A stretch of DNA of 64,000 bases from Candidatus Poribacteria bacterium (GCA_028820655.1 JAPPIK010000021.1:156113-220112); one strand, 5' to 3'. Numbered from the stretch's first letter, positions 46,301 to 55,193 are shown. A program made the numbers and translations. The notes: generated by a model not told the origin, from the letters alone.

Positions 46301-49300
46301 GTCGGGTACGGGGATCGATTTCTCTGCTGCCGGTTCGACCATCGAATTGCGTAGTCCCGACGGAGTGGTAGTCGGAGGGGTTGTTTCCAACAATGGCGCG
46401 GATACCATGACTTTGAACTTGATGGATTCGCTTTTGACTGACGGCAGCGATGACGGTGTTTACACGGTTAGCGTTCAACCGGTTGACCTGCTTGGAGTTA
46501 GCGGGGCAATCCGTCAATTCACGATAACTTATGACACGCAAAGCCCCCGCGTACAATCCGTTTCGCATATAGATATGACCGCGAATGTTTCTAACATCAG
46601 TGATTCAATAAGGCGCATCGAAACGGAACTCATCGACAATGTGTCGGGCATTGACTTTGAACATTCATTCGTTCAGTTGTGGCGTCATTCGGAGAATGAG
46701 CTCGTTCTTGTCCCGGGCAGCCTAGATGATGACGGAACGCTCATGTGGTGGCAACTGGAGGCTCCGCTCGGACGAGATGGGACAGATGATGGAATGTACA
46801 CTGTTGAGGTAGAGGCGGCTGACAATGCCGGCAATGTAGAACAAAAGGAATTTAGGTTTCTCTATGGTACACAAGCTCCCGTCATCAGGTCCGTGTCGCC
46901 ACAAATGAAGTCGAGATTAAATCGTTTGACAGAGATCACTGCCGTGGTTGAAGATCGATCAGGGACCGGAATAGATTATTCGCCGACCGGTTCAACTATT
47001 GAACTCCGTGGTCCCGATGATGTGGCAGTTGAAGGGATTATCGCCGATGATGGCGCCGACACAATGACATTGAATTTGCTTGCCCCGCTTCTTATTGACG
47101 GTAGCGATGATGGCGTTTACACGATTACCGTTCAGCCGGTTGACCACCGTGGGGTCAGCGGGGAAGTCCGGCAATTCACGATAACTTATGATACGCAGAG
47201 TCCACGTATTCAATCGGTTTCACATATAGATATGGCGGCAAATGTATCCCTCGTCAAGGATTCGGTGCGTCGAGTTGAAGCGGAGTTCAGTGAGACGGGA
47301 TCGGGGATAGATTATGAAAATTCATCCGTTCAGTTGTGGCGTCATGCGGAGAGTGAGCGAGTTCTTGTGCCCGGTACTCTTGGTGATGACGGAACGCTGT
47401 TGTGGTGGCAGTTGGATAATCCTCTCGTACGGAGTGGGGAAGACGATGGCGTATATACGATACAGATAACTGCGGTTGACCATGCCGGGAATGCGGAAGA
47501 GACAGAATTCTCGTTTCTATATGATACGCAAAGGCCCATGATTAGTTTCGTTCAAGCTTCCGCCGTTGCCGGAGATACCTTAGAGCTTGATGCGAGTGGC
47601 AGCCGATCCATTGTTGAGCTACCCATTAATCAGATTCTTCTCGCCTTTTCCGATGGTGCGGGAAGCGGTATAGATGTCTCTCAGACAACAGTTCTGCTGA
47701 TTTATTCCGACGAAATAGAGGTTGCTGCGACGCGGCATTCGGATGGGATTGAAACCATTTCTTTGAGATTCAGTCCTCTACGGGATGATGGCATGGACGA
47801 TGGCCGATATATAATACGTGTGACACCGGTAGATTTGGCGGGCAACGCTTTTTCCAGTCCGATAGAATTGCCGTTTCTTTATATAACGCGGAAACCCGAG
47901 ATAGTTTCCACTTCACCTGCTGAACACACATCTATCAATACGCTAAATTCGGTTAGTGCGACACTCTTAGACCACACCGGCGAAGGAATTGATTTCGACC
48001 GCTCTACCGTTGTTTTAAATAATTCCGAAGGAAACTCGATTGATGGTCACCAACGTGTGGACATGGAAGGTTCCGTGATCACTTGGGAGTTAGACCAGCC
48101 ACTATCGCGGGATGGTGTTGACGACGGCGAATATTCCATTCGAATCGTAGCAATCGATGGGGTGGGCAGCGAACTTGAATCAACTAGGAAATTCCTCTAC
48201 GATTCCCGGATACCGCGAATTGTCTCGGTTTCGGCAAACACGAACCCACCGACATCCATTCCCGCCAATGAACTCGTCGTACTTAATCGTTCAATTTCAC
48301 AGATGACGGTGGGACTTTCTGATGAAAATACCGACAGCGAACAGATTCCTACCTCGGGCGTCAATTTTTTGGGTACCACGGTTCGACTAATTGGACCTGA
48401 TAATGTAGACAGCGGCATCACTCTATCTGATGATGGCGAAGCAAAGCTGATTGTGCGCTTTACGCCGCTTGTCCAACCGGGCGTTTACAGGCTTGAAATC
48501 TCGCCGCGTGATCATGCGGGTAACGCTTCGGGGCACGCCATTCAGTACAACTTCCGTCTGGATTTCGCCAAGCCGCGCGTGGATTCCATGCTAATCGGGG
48601 AACACACGGCTCCCGTTGCTTATGTGAATCAACTTCAGCGGATTGCCGCCACGCTTGTTGATTCGAATGAGGTTGGACTAGACTTAACTTCCGGTGGATC
48701 AACTCTGCAAGTGTTGGGGCCGCACGGCGTAGTTGACGGCCTTCAGGAAGGAAGGGGTAACGATGAGCTAGTGTGGACGCCCCTGCACATTCCGGAGGAT
48801 GGTACGGCTGACGGGCGCTACACGGTGACCGTTACGCCTGTGGATAACCTTGGCCTCATTGGCGCACCTGTGCGTTATGAGTTCGTATTAGACACTCAAA
48901 ATCCCGAGCTAGTCGGCGTTAGTCCGATCGACCTTACCCGGGCAGTATCTTATATCGGCGCACAAATCATCCAAATCTCTGCACAAGTGGCGGATGTGGG
49001 ACCTGCCGGTTTAGACATCTTGGCACAGACCGTCCATCTGCAAAATGCCGATGGATCATCCGTTCCGGCGGATCTGACGTCTGACGGCGATAGCCAACTT
49101 TTCCTGACATTGGCTCAACCGTTAGCTACGAACGGCAGCAATGATGGTGAATACTCGGTTGTCATCAGCCTAGGAGATCGAGCCGGAAACACGCTTGAGA
49201 TACAGCATACCTTTGTTTATGATACGCAAGCGCCAACGCTCGTGAATACCGATCCTGCAGGAGATTTGATTCGCGATGACCTTACCGCAATCACCGCCGA

Positions 49301-51266
49301 CCTCCACGATCTTGGGGGAAGCGGCATTGACTTTACAGCCTCCCATTTGACGCTTTTTGATCCAAACGACAATCCGGTTAGTGGGAAATTGAGCAATGAC
49401 GGCGTTGCCCAGCTTGCATTGAATCTCGATGAGCTTGCGGAAGATGGGAACTATCGTATTCGCGTGGTGGCGGTTGACAGGGCTGGAAACGGCGCTAACG
49501 CGCCATTCGATCGAACTTTCCTGTTTTCCACTAATCTTCCCACGGTGGTGTCGACCACACCGGTAACCGCACCTGCCGATAGCGCATTTATACGTACACC
49601 ACCGAATCAGGTTGAAGTGGAATTCCAGTCGACGCCGAATTTATCCACGGTCAAGCTAATTCACCCCAACGGTACAACCGTGCCTGGCCAACAGATTCGG
49701 GACGGCAATCGCCTGATTTATCGTTTGTCCCGCGAATTGGCTTCGGATGGCTCGGACGACGGTAGTTACATGATCGTGGTAACGCCCGTCAACAGTGCGG
49801 GTCGAAGTGGTGAGCAACAGCAATATAATTTTATTTATGACACTGTGCCGCCTGAAGTTGATGGGGTTTTGCCGATCGTTGAGTCACCGGGTGTTAACAA
49901 CGCGCTGAATGAAATCCTGGCGGCTGTCTCGGACGCAGCCCCTAGCTCATCCATTGACTGGGATCGATTGGATGACTCATGGATGACCTTCGAGAAAGTC
50001 GGTGTCGGGAAGAAGATTCGTGGAAGGATTACTTCCGATAGAGACCAGTTAATCAGTTTTCGCTTGGAATCGCCGTTGGCTTCCGATGGGAGTCAGGATG
50101 GTGAATATCGTGTGACGGTCATCCCGCGTGACAGGGCAGGGAATGCCGCCATTCCGACGGTACTCGAGTTTTTCCTCGACACGCGGCCGCCGGTAATTCA
50201 CACCGATTCTCTCTTAATAAATGATCGACCATTGTTGGTTGACACAAACCATCCGGATTATCCTTCCGCTGATGGGAGCGGTAGTGGGGTTGTGATTCAG
50301 GCGAGAATGTCCGATACGAGGTCGGGCGCGAATGAAGGGCTTGGAGTCGACCTGTCACAATCGTCGATTGTCGTGACCGCACCTGACGGCGAATTGTTAA
50401 CTGGAAACCTGACGCAGAACGGGACGGACACTATCGTTTTCAGGTCGGGCCCATTAATTGCTCGAGGATATTATCAAGTTGAAATCACAAGTGTAGGGCT
50501 GGATGTCGACGGTCTCGGATTTGCTCCTTCGAACTCCATCACGACCCGATTTCTGCATGAAACGACAAAGCCAGTGGCGGAATTAACCGATTTCGGTGGA
50601 AAAACGAGCCTGACGGATCAACCGCTGCCATTACGCGGTACGGCGGCAGATCCCGTATCGGCGGTAGAGGAGGGAACAGGCGGTGGACCAAGTGGTACCG
50701 TTGCGCCATCGGGGATTGCGTTTGTGGAGATTATTGGCACTGGCCCGGATGGTGAACCAATCGAACCGGTGATTGCTATTGATGAGAGCGGCGCAGAGTC
50801 GGAACCGTGGAGCAACTGGTCGCTGGATTACCTGCCCGCACGGTCTGGCGGATACCATCTGGATGTTCGCGTGACAGATCGAGCTGGAAACGTTGCCATA
50901 TACGAAGGGGTAAATGTCAACCTAGCCGTTTCGCTGACCTACCGTGGTTCTACCTACAGTTGGCCCAATCCGTTAAATCGCGCTGCGGGCGATAGTGCTC
51001 ATTTTTCCTTTGATGTAAATCTGCCTTCCGGTTCAAAAATAAACATGACGTTGAGCATCTATGATTTCGCTGGTGACCTTGTCTATGAAAGCATGTTTCC
51101 CAACATAAGTCCCGGACGAGATAGCGATCAGCTTGTGACGTGGGACTTGAAAAACCAAGTTGGTGCGGCGGTTGCTCGAGGTGTGTACATTTTTCGCCTC
51201 GAAGCGGAGGATGTTGTAACCAACAATCGCAGCAACGCCGTCGGTAAAATGCTCGTCATCGAATAG
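40347..51266 (+). CDS. Giant exported Ig-like repeat protein
   Basis: A predicted 3,639-residue extracellular or cell-surface protein. A signal-peptide-like stretch (SSLLLLLIASASAW) lies at residues 49-62, after a long basic N-terminus; ATG 40389 (AGGA upstream) is a plausible alternative start. FlgD/CHU_C-like SPNGDG occurs at residues 83-88. Then come about 25 Ig-like repeats of 90-130 residues, each with the motif DGSxDGxY followed by DxAGNxxxxxFxYDTxxP. The last 100 residues resemble the FlgD-like Ig or sorting-type domain (SYTWPNPLNR to RGVYIFRLEAED). Residues 1166-1550 and 1716-2100 are identical, encoded by an exact DNA duplication. The acidic Asp/Gly-rich loops suggest Ca binding. An adhesin or matrix role is inferred, and no catalytic domain was seen. 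A PorV/PorQ-family gene follows by 93 bp. Confidence 0.85.
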   Translation: MPPVKTQIIRNTVFMIKNCKRFKMFRVPTAKQARLQFAVLPPTYLVQLSSLLLLLIASASAWGQFFESPPRVIDDAHEDIVFSPNGDGIQDNLIIGFVTNGFTGDYRIIIDVHGPIAVGRPDGVFDIDDDWVVFGAVGPGPSEFYPENNPKIVHLEWDGMDRSPNQVAPPNARPVSPGRYEIRVETDAFENGAIDVNNPTYQSTTLIAVVDTKAPDMSGSFSNHFFSPNSDSTKDATTITYKLSEHLSKLSLEFADLEGQPSIELRQMSTGSQSFDWNGRDGLGTPLTDGTYNLRLRGIDNGGNVTTFDVGSVQIDTEAPSFALITPSQNAFLNTSVAAVEVGFNPEDQGSPIDFNPIVTSIGLRAAGGISVSGITRSDVANNRLTLILDSPLDTISENGTYTAVILVTDEAGNQAETETRFHFDTVPPTLTRLRSNLDDFRPSGSVNTKITFVEVDLDDNIDGGLNLSASTIALNGPNGAIFGNQTFGGERTLRWTLKTPIATDGSEDGIYTITINAADRAGNTSDFGEISFVYDTIAPRLVSLTPNLEDSSLHLGGGAIFRSQPLLRIDAGFDDGDGSGVDLASTRLEIFRPDDSGVGNVRLAGTRHLNTTDGTLAFLLSQPLENQDGTQDGVYTVRVTSADVAGNSAARQVDLVYDTETPTIVSVAPAQDATVTTLSEVTLVMNDRTSGVDFGNTQFKLVRDDVEISANSSNNGIDTAILTLSNPLRADGSDDGEYRIEITTVDRAGNASDQIARRLFFVSRRPEIRLIAPAGKEVNELATVEVQLFDYIGTGIDYSADKSSVIVIRPDGMVLPAASVEADTANRRLIWMAENPLPRDGSADGEYAVNVNFEDNVGQNFTQEFALTFDTQVPRVAQTTPTAGARIAELGTIVINFAGDLSGVDFSAVQVRLLDPNGEAVRTSRSDNGVDAITLRVQELQGSAVGGVYTIEVTSADRAGNVADSPFLSGFTYAPHKPSILLQPPTNLPTNQLNQITATLQDYVGPGIDFDATETSISVRNTNGVVIASHPIQYDETELQMTWTALSPLPRDGSADGEYEVASRFAENFGLGTTSPASFEQVSTLVVDTQPAKIVSTIPMQNARIAQLNLATITLEDNLSGVDFDRTLARLLNSANNPIPTNTSNDGVKQISLSFDPFQTDGSADGVYRLEITPVDLAGNVGGVSIVEFVYATQVPEIEMLTPTDGSVINRVTEIRVLIRDNSGEGIDLEKSVIRLSDASGADVPGVLGNDGEQTVALRLRLPTDGSADGTYTVNLNVVDNLGVEAGYTRQFMYDSVPPALIAESSPPRENIIGDNRIVEEFEVTDPSPVPGAESGVDFDATTIQLHDANGEPVAGEQRDDGEKLIKFTSAELTGVGVYTLTVVVADRAGNVGVPQRFTYSDEIKPPPRVTSISPLAKSRVNHLTEISVVLEDRSGTGIDFSAAGSTIELRSPDGVVVGGVVSNNGADTMTLNLMDSLLTDGSDDGVYTVSVQPVDLLGVSGAIRQFTITYDTQSPRVQSVSHIDMTANVSNISDSIRRIETELIDNVSGIDYENSSVQLWRHSENELVLVPGTPDNDGSLVWWQLEAPLGRDGTDDGVYTVTVEAADDAGNVEERAFRFLYDTQVPVVRSIHASAVAGDSLELDMSGNPSVVEVPIHQIHLVFSDGSGSGIDVTHMTVQIFNPNDVVVGATRQVVGLDEITLVFDSFKTDGSADGVYRLEITPVDLAGNVGGVSIVEFVYATQVPEIEMLTPTDGSVINRVTEIRVLIRDNSGEGIDLEKSVIRLSDASGADVPGVLGNDGEQTVALRLRLPTDGSADGTYTVNLNVVDNLGVEAGYTRQFMYDSVPPALIAESSPPRENIIGDNRIVEEFEVTDPSPVPGAESGVDFDATTIQLHDANGEPVAGEQRDDGEKLIKFTSAELTGVGVYTLTVVVADRAGNVGVPQRFTYSDEIKPPPRVTSISPLAKSRVNHLTEISVVLEDRSGTGIDFSAAGSTIELRSPDGVVVGGVVSNNGADTMTLNLMDSLLTDGSDDGVYTVSVQPVDLLGVSGAIRQFTITYDTQSPRVQSVSHIDMTANVSNISDSIRRIETELIDNVSGIDFEHSFVQLWRHSENELVLVPGSLDDDGTLMWWQLEAPLGRDGTDDGMYTVEVEAADNAGNVEQKEFRFLYGTQAPVIRSVSPQMKSRLNRLTEITAVVEDRSGTGIDYSPTGSTIELRGPDDVAVEGIIADDGADTMTLNLLAPLLIDGSDDGVYTITVQPVDHRGVSGEVRQFTITYDTQSPRIQSVSHIDMAANVSLVKDSVRRVEAEFSETGSGIDYENSSVQLWRHAESERVLVPGTLGDDGTLLWWQLDNPLVRSGEDDGVYTIQITAVDHAGNAEETEFSFLYDTQRPMISFVQASAVAGDTLELDASGSRSIVELPINQILLAFSDGAGSGIDVSQTTVLLIYSDEIEVAATRHSDGIETISLRFSPLRDDGMDDGRYIIRVTPVDLAGNAFSSPIELPFLYITRKPEIVSTSPAEHTSINTLNSVSATLLDHTGEGIDFDRSTVVLNNSEGNSIDGHQRVDMEGSVITWELDQPLSRDGVDDGEYSIRIVAIDGVGSELESTRKFLYDSRIPRIVSVSANTNPPTSIPANELVVLNRSISQMTVGLSDENTDSEQIPTSGVNFLGTTVRLIGPDNVDSGITLSDDGEAKLIVRFTPLVQPGVYRLEISPRDHAGNASGHAIQYNFRLDFAKPRVDSMLIGEHTAPVAYVNQLQRIAATLVDSNEVGLDLTSGGSTLQVLGPHGVVDGLQEGRGNDELVWTPLHIPEDGTADGRYTVTVTPVDNLGLIGAPVRYEFVLDTQNPELVGVSPIDLTRAVSYIGAQIIQISAQVADVGPAGLDILAQTVHLQNADGSSVPADLTSDGDSQLFLTLAQPLATNGSNDGEYSVVISLGDRAGNTLEIQHTFVYDTQAPTLVNTDPAGDLIRDDLTAITADLHDLGGSGIDFTASHLTLFDPNDNPVSGKLSNDGVAQLALNLDELAEDGNYRIRVVAVDRAGNGANAPFDRTFLFSTNLPTVVSTTPVTAPADSAFIRTPPNQVEVEFQSTPNLSTVKLIHPNGTTVPGQQIRDGNRLIYRLSRELASDGSDDGSYMIVVTPVNSAGRSGEQQQYNFIYDTVPPEVDGVLPIVESPGVNNALNEILAAVSDAAPSSSIDWDRLDDSWMTFEKVGVGKKIRGRITSDRDQLISFRLESPLASDGSQDGEYRVTVIPRDRAGNAAIPTVLEFFLDTRPPVIHTDSLLINDRPLLVDTNHPDYPSADGSGSGVVIQARMSDTRSGANEGLGVDLSQSSIVVTAPDGELLTGNLTQNGTDTIVFRSGPLIARGYYQVEITSVGLDVDGLGFAPSNSITTRFLHETTKPVAELTDFGGKTSLTDQPLPLRGTAADPVSAVEEGTGGGPSGTVAPSGIAFVEIIGTGPDGEPIEPVIAIDESGAESEPWSNWSLDYLPARSGGYHLDVRVTDRAGNVAIYEGVNVNLAVSLTYRGSTYSWPNPLNRAAGDSAHFSFDVNLPSGSKINMTLSIYDFAGDLVYESMFPNISPGRDSDQLVTWDLKNQVGAAVARGVYIFRLEAEDVVTNNRSNAVGKMLVIE
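43842..44998 (+). repeat. Exact 1,157-bp duplicated segment, copy 1
   Basis: Identical by eye to 45492-46648, at a fixed offset of 1,650 bp (550 codons), inside the giant Ig-repeat gene. Flanking sequence beyond both ends remains homologous but diverged. Confidence 0.9.
45492..46648 (+). repeat. Exact 1,157-bp duplicated segment, copy 2
   Basis: Second copy of the segment at 43842-44998, in frame. The absence of differences implies very recent duplication or ongoing gene conversion, or an assembly artefact. Confidence 0.9.
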
Positions 51267-51359
51267 CCGAGTCACCAAATAGGGGGGCATCCGGACTGAG
51301 GCAGGAGAAGGGTTCTGTAAGCATTTGCATCGAATAACGCATGGTAAAAGGAGATTCAA

Positions 51360-52313
51360 GTGGGACGCATCGTCTTGACCGTTACCCTATGTTTACTAAG
51401 CACGATTAGTTGGGGCGCCAATATTCATGATGAAGCCGGGACTACGGGTGCGGCCTTTCTCAAGATTGACGGGGGTAGCCGTCCGGCAGGAATGGGCGGC
51501 GCATTCGTTGGACTTGCGAATGACATAAACACCATATTCTCGAATCCTGCTGGTTTAACCGTTGTGCATGCACACGAACTCACGGCTATGCAGAATTTCG
51601 AATTTGCGGATATTAGTAACCAATCGATTGGCTATGCGCAACGAGAGGGCGACCTTGTTTGGGGTGCGAGTTTCTTGGGCGCTTTTACCGAGATTGAACG
51701 TCGTATACGCCCTAGCGAAAATCCGGATAGCACGGTCAACGTTGGAGGATTTGCAGCAGGTTTGTCACTCGCATATCCCATATCCCCTAGTATTTCGGTC
51801 GGGACTACAGTGAAGGCAATTTCACAGCAACTCGACCTCCAGAATTCGTTTGGGGGAGCAATCGATTTGGGCGCTGTTTGGCGTACATTGGATGATCGAT
51901 TGGGATTTGGAATTGCCGCTCAGAATCTGGGAGTGCTTGACGAAGGCGAGGCTCTGCCGCGAAACGTGCGCGGAGGAATCGCATACCGTATTCATACGCC
52001 TTCGTCCCAAGAAAATGATACACCGTCCAAAAACCTTTTCGCTGTCGTCGCTGATGTTGATGTTCCGATGATTGGTGCCTATCCCACATTCCGCATCGGG
52101 GCTGAGAATTGGTTTCATGAATTGATTGCCGCTCGAATCGGCTACCGCGTCAGCAAGGGCGAGAATCCGAAGAACGGTGTCACCGTTGGAATTGGGATTC
52201 GCCGCAAGGGCGAGGATACGCTGAAAGGTGTCCAATTTCAATTTGATTACGCATTGGTCCCCGATGCCAATGTCGGCAACGCCCATCGACTTGCATTTAT
52301 CACGCGGTTTTAG
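51360..52313 (+). CDS. PorV/PorQ-family outer membrane protein
   Basis: A predicted beta-barrel outer-membrane protein of 317 residues of the FadL-like UPF0164/PorV-PorQ group. A signal peptide (VLTVTLCLLSTISWGA) occupies residues 4-20. The family start of the mature protein is clear: AAFLKIDGGSRPAGMGGAFVGLANDINTIFSNPAGL. Alternating hydrophobic strands follow, and it ends in a terminal Phe (FITRF), as required for barrel assembly. In type IX secretion PorV is the outer-membrane shuttle for cargo with C-terminal signals. It starts at GTG 51360 after AAAGGAGATTCAA, 93 bp after the giant Ig-repeat gene, so the pair probably works together; this is inference. Confidence 0.85.
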   Translation: MGRIVLTVTLCLLSTISWGANIHDEAGTTGAAFLKIDGGSRPAGMGGAFVGLANDINTIFSNPAGLTVVHAHELTAMQNFEFADISNQSIGYAQREGDLVWGASFLGAFTEIERRIRPSENPDSTVNVGGFAAGLSLAYPISPSISVGTTVKAISQQLDLQNSFGGAIDLGAVWRTLDDRLGFGIAAQNLGVLDEGEALPRNVRGGIAYRIHTPSSQENDTPSKNLFAVVADVDVPMIGAYPTFRIGAENWFHELIAARIGYRVSKGENPKNGVTVGIGIRRKGEDTLKGVQFQFDYALVPDANVGNAHRLAFITRF

Positions 52314-52932
52314 GCACTGTCCGTTTCCACCATCATCATTTCTTCTCGAAGCCCTTTCCTGCTTGGCAATTAATCCTCCCGATTCAGACTGCGATTCAAA
52401 TTTCATAAGACGTTACATTTTTGATACTTTTAGTGCAGGTCATGCCACATACTTTCTCTCCAAATTCTTTACAACCCAACCCTCATCGGTCGATTCAACA
52501 TGGTTAGAAAATTGCAATAGAAGGAGTATCCTACGCTTAGGCGATCATGGCTTGACAATTTAGGCACTTTAACCAAGGTTTGCACCTGTGTCAATTTGCT
52601 TGTCCAAATTACCACCCTTGGGTGCTGGAATAAGAGACTGGATTGGTAACGACAAAGTGTGCGATAGGCGAGTGCGGCAAAGGTCCCAACCGTACGTGAT
52701 TATTGGGACTTGATGCATTCTTGCAAAACGCGAGCGGAAACGCGTTAAACTGCGCTCAAATGGGAATGTATAAATTCAATTGACTATCGACCCGATTGCA
52801 GCGAATTTGGAGAATCCGTGACTGGAATGTGCCAAGTGAATTACAGCAGTTTTAATTCAATTGATCTCTCGATTCGCTAAGCAACGTTACGTGCCCCGAC
52901 TTTCGAGCGGCACGGAATTAGGAGGAACAACA
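52314..52932. other. Intergenic region without recognisable features
   Basis: About 620 bp. AT-rich; a TTGACA occurs near 52552 without a well-placed -10 box. No convincing coding frame. Confidence 0.4.
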
Positions 52933-53607
52933 ATGCGAACAAGGATGATTCACGGCAGTATAGTATTGCTAATGGCCGGACTCTTGACAGGGTGCGCCGC
53001 GAGAGTTATAGATGACTCCCAACTACAGTATCTCGCACCGGAATTTACGGTTGAGTCGCTCTCCGATCACGGTTTGAGCCTACTCCCCGTGGTTGCGGGA
53101 CAAGGGCAAGAGGGGCTTCGCAGACCATTAGCGGCAAAACTTGAGGCGCATCTCTCATCTCACTTGCCGGAAGGAAGATTCTTGGGGGCGATCGAGACAC
53201 TTGATTTACTCAACGAAGCAAACTTAACAGAAGCTTATGCACAGATGATTGATGACTATTCGCGAGCCGCGATTCTCAACAAAAAGACGCTGCATCGAAT
53301 AGGCCAAGCGACTGGAATTCGATATCTCTTGCATGTTAAACTCTTGGATCAATCACGTACGGAACGAATTCAGCAGGCCTTTCTGTCTGACAATCTCGTA
53401 AGCTTGGAGGGCAAGAACGTCAGTATATTTGGGCAGGTTTGGGATTGTGGTTTAGGCGACGTTGTTTGGGAAGGCACCGGCCAAGTGAATGCCGAAGCCG
53501 AAGTGGAATTCCAATATGTGAAGCAAGACATCGATCAACTCGTGACCATGGCGGCACAGTCCTTCCTGAACAACCTTCCGGGTATTAAACTTCCACCAAC
53601 CAATTAA
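52933..53607 (+). CDS. Lipoprotein, unknown (possible CsgG/LpoB-like fold)
   Basis: A 224-residue lipoprotein: signal peptide with lipobox LTGC at residues 18-21, so the mature protein starts at Cys21 and is probably at the outer-membrane inner face. The middle part (GIRYLLHVKLLDQSR...VSIFGQVWDCGLGDVVWEGTGQ) follows the strand pattern of CsgG/LpoB/DUF799-type lipoproteins, but I cannot assign it firmly. GGAGGAACAACA precedes ATG 52933; the frame upstream to 52861 is not supported. It is followed 39 bp later by a second lipoprotein gene, and both may belong to the surface-protein locus. Confidence 0.7.
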   Translation: MRTRMIHGSIVLLMAGLLTGCAARVIDDSQLQYLAPEFTVESLSDHGLSLLPVVAGQGQEGLRRPLAAKLEAHLSSHLPEGRFLGAIETLDLLNEANLTEAYAQMIDDYSRAAILNKKTLHRIGQATGIRYLLHVKLLDQSRTERIQQAFLSDNLVSLEGKNVSIFGQVWDCGLGDVVWEGTGQVNAEAEVEFQYVKQDIDQLVTMAAQSFLNNLPGIKLPPTN

Positions 53608-53646
53608 TCATGAATTGATGCTAATACCTAAAGGAGGCGGAAACGC

Positions 53647-54321
53647 ATGAGAATCACAAACCCCACCAATTGGTGCTTTAATTCGGCTTGGACGGTAAGC
53701 GTGGGAATCTCTTTAACCGTGGTATGTTTTCTAATCTTCGGCTGTGGAGGCTCGCCCCGGAACGATCCGTATCGTATCGCCGAACTTAAACCATCGGGTA
53801 CCGGCAAATCTACGGTTCCCCGAAAATCCGTTGAGCAACCATCATCATTGCCGGCAAGCGCCGAGATCAACCGAGGTCAGTTGCGCCCTCTGGTTGAAAC
53901 CTTCGAATCACAGCAACCGCAGAATCTCAATGCGCTTAACGCTACATCCGTTGGTAGAGCATACAGTTTGACGATAGTTTCCAACTGCGATTTGAATGTT
54001 TTGAAGGGATTCATTGCAAGACGATGGGCACCGATTGTGTCTTTACGAACTAGCGGCCGCCCGCGACTTTGGGCTGTGGTTGGCTACGGTCAAGCAGGCG
54101 ACGTTACTCTGGAAAACCCGGTAGACAATCGAAGGAAAACCTTGTCGGAAAAGGAATTTACGACTCAGTGGGAATCGACATCAGATAGCAGATGTGCCCT
54201 AATCACACCAGGCAGGCTAGACCAAGCGAAAGTACAGATGGAGTTAACCCGCTATCTACCTCAATCCAAAGTGTCCCAAGTTAGAGTCACTCGGTCGTTA
54301 CAGGGGAGGGCTCGTGACTGA
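53647..54321 (+). CDS. Lipoprotein with degenerate C39-peptidase-like domain
   Basis: A 224-residue lipoprotein with signal peptide and lipobox LIFGC (cysteine about residue 33). A serine/proline-rich linker follows. The C-terminal part (residues about 115-205) resembles the papain-like C39 fold, with WAVVGYG, VTLENPVDNRRKTLSEKEFTTQW and CALITP, but the usual catalytic Cys is replaced: the strand before it reads CDLNVLKGFIARRWAPIVSL. A peptide-binding rather than proteolytic function is possible. AAAGGAGGCGGAAACGC precedes ATG 53647. Confidence 0.65.
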   Translation: MRITNPTNWCFNSAWTVSVGISLTVVCFLIFGCGGSPRNDPYRIAELKPSGTGKSTVPRKSVEQPSSLPASAEINRGQLRPLVETFESQQPQNLNALNATSVGRAYSLTIVSNCDLNVLKGFIARRWAPIVSLRTSGRPRLWAVVGYGQAGDVTLENPVDNRRKTLSEKEFTTQWESTSDSRCALITPGRLDQAKVQMELTRYLPQSKVSQVRVTRSLQGRARD

Positions 54322-54434
54322 CCACGGTGGTTCTTAACGACAATCCGAACTCGATTTGGTGTGAAATCAAGCATGATTCAAACCGCAAAGATTATATCCG
54401 GGACCTGGTGTCTGATAGCAAGGAGGTTATGTAA

Positions 54435-55193
54435 ATGACGAGAAAGACCGTCCTAGGCACCTTTTATGTGCTAATGATAATTCTCTGTTCTGCTCGGAGC
54501 CAAGCCCTGGCGGATGAAGAGGAACTCTCAGAGATTCTCGTCGGAGGGGACCTGCGTTACGTAGAGGTAGGCGGCGATTATCTGTGGTTTGCAACCGGCA
54601 ATGGTGTCAGTCGATTTGATACTGAATCGAAATCATGGGATGCCTTCACTATCAAAGATGGGCTTATCAGTAACGAGGTCAACTGTATTGCCATTGAGTG
54701 GAAGGAAGGGGTTTTTCGAAAGAGTCCCACTCAGCGTGTCTGGTTTGGCACGGACTCCGGTCTGTCGGTATACGATATGAAGAGTAATGAATGGCAGAGC
54801 TATACAATCAAGGATGGTTTGATTGCGAATAAAATCAAGTGTATATCTGCACGTCGTGATTGGATTTGGGTGGGTACGGAACACGGCGCCAGCGCCTATC
54901 AACGAAAGAAGGATCGATGGCAGTCCTATTCAACGTTTTCCGGTATCGCGTCTCCTTCCGTAACTGCCATCTATCACGATTCGGCTTATGTTTGGATCGG
55001 CACGAACAGCGGCTTGGCGAGATACAATTATAAGCATAAACAGTGGGAACCTTCACTCTTCAAAGTAGTTCGTGGATCGGCACTAGGGGTGGTAATCGTG
55101 GTGTGCCTCGCTCCCCGTTGCCAAGCGAGCAGATTTATGATATCGAGGGTAGTGGAGATATCGTGTATGTTGCCACCGGCAACGGACTGTTGA
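54435..55193 (+). CDS. Reg_prop beta-propeller protein, N-terminal fragment (frameshifted)
   Basis: A signal peptide (VLGTFYVLMIILCSARSQALA) at residues 6-26 precedes at least four two-component-regulator propeller repeats: WFATGNGVSRFD, WFGTDSGLSVYD, WVGTEHGASAYQ and WIGTNSGLARYN. After about 55080 the reading continues as non-repeat residues to a stop at 55193, while the repeat pattern goes on in another frame. The real protein is evidently continuous with the next feature, interrupted by a frameshift near 55040-55090. CAAGGAGG lies before ATG 54435. Confidence 0.8.
   Translation: MTRKTVLGTFYVLMIILCSARSQALADEEELSEILVGGDLRYVEVGGDYLWFATGNGVSRFDTESKSWDAFTIKDGLISNEVNCIAIEWKEGVFRKSPTQRVWFGTDSGLSVYDMKSNEWQSYTIKDGLIANKIKCISARRDWIWVGTEHGASAYQRKKDRWQSYSTFSGIASPSVTAIYHDSAYVWIGTNSGLARYNYKHKQWEPSLFKVVRGSALGVVIVVCLAPRCQASRFMISRVVEISCMLPPATDC

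Noticed and set aside
43902-46568. Pairs of identical minus-strand frames in the giant gene (for example 43902-44111 and 45552-45761)
   Set aside because: They are shadows of the exactly duplicated coding sequence on the plus strand and only served to reveal the 1,650-bp offset.
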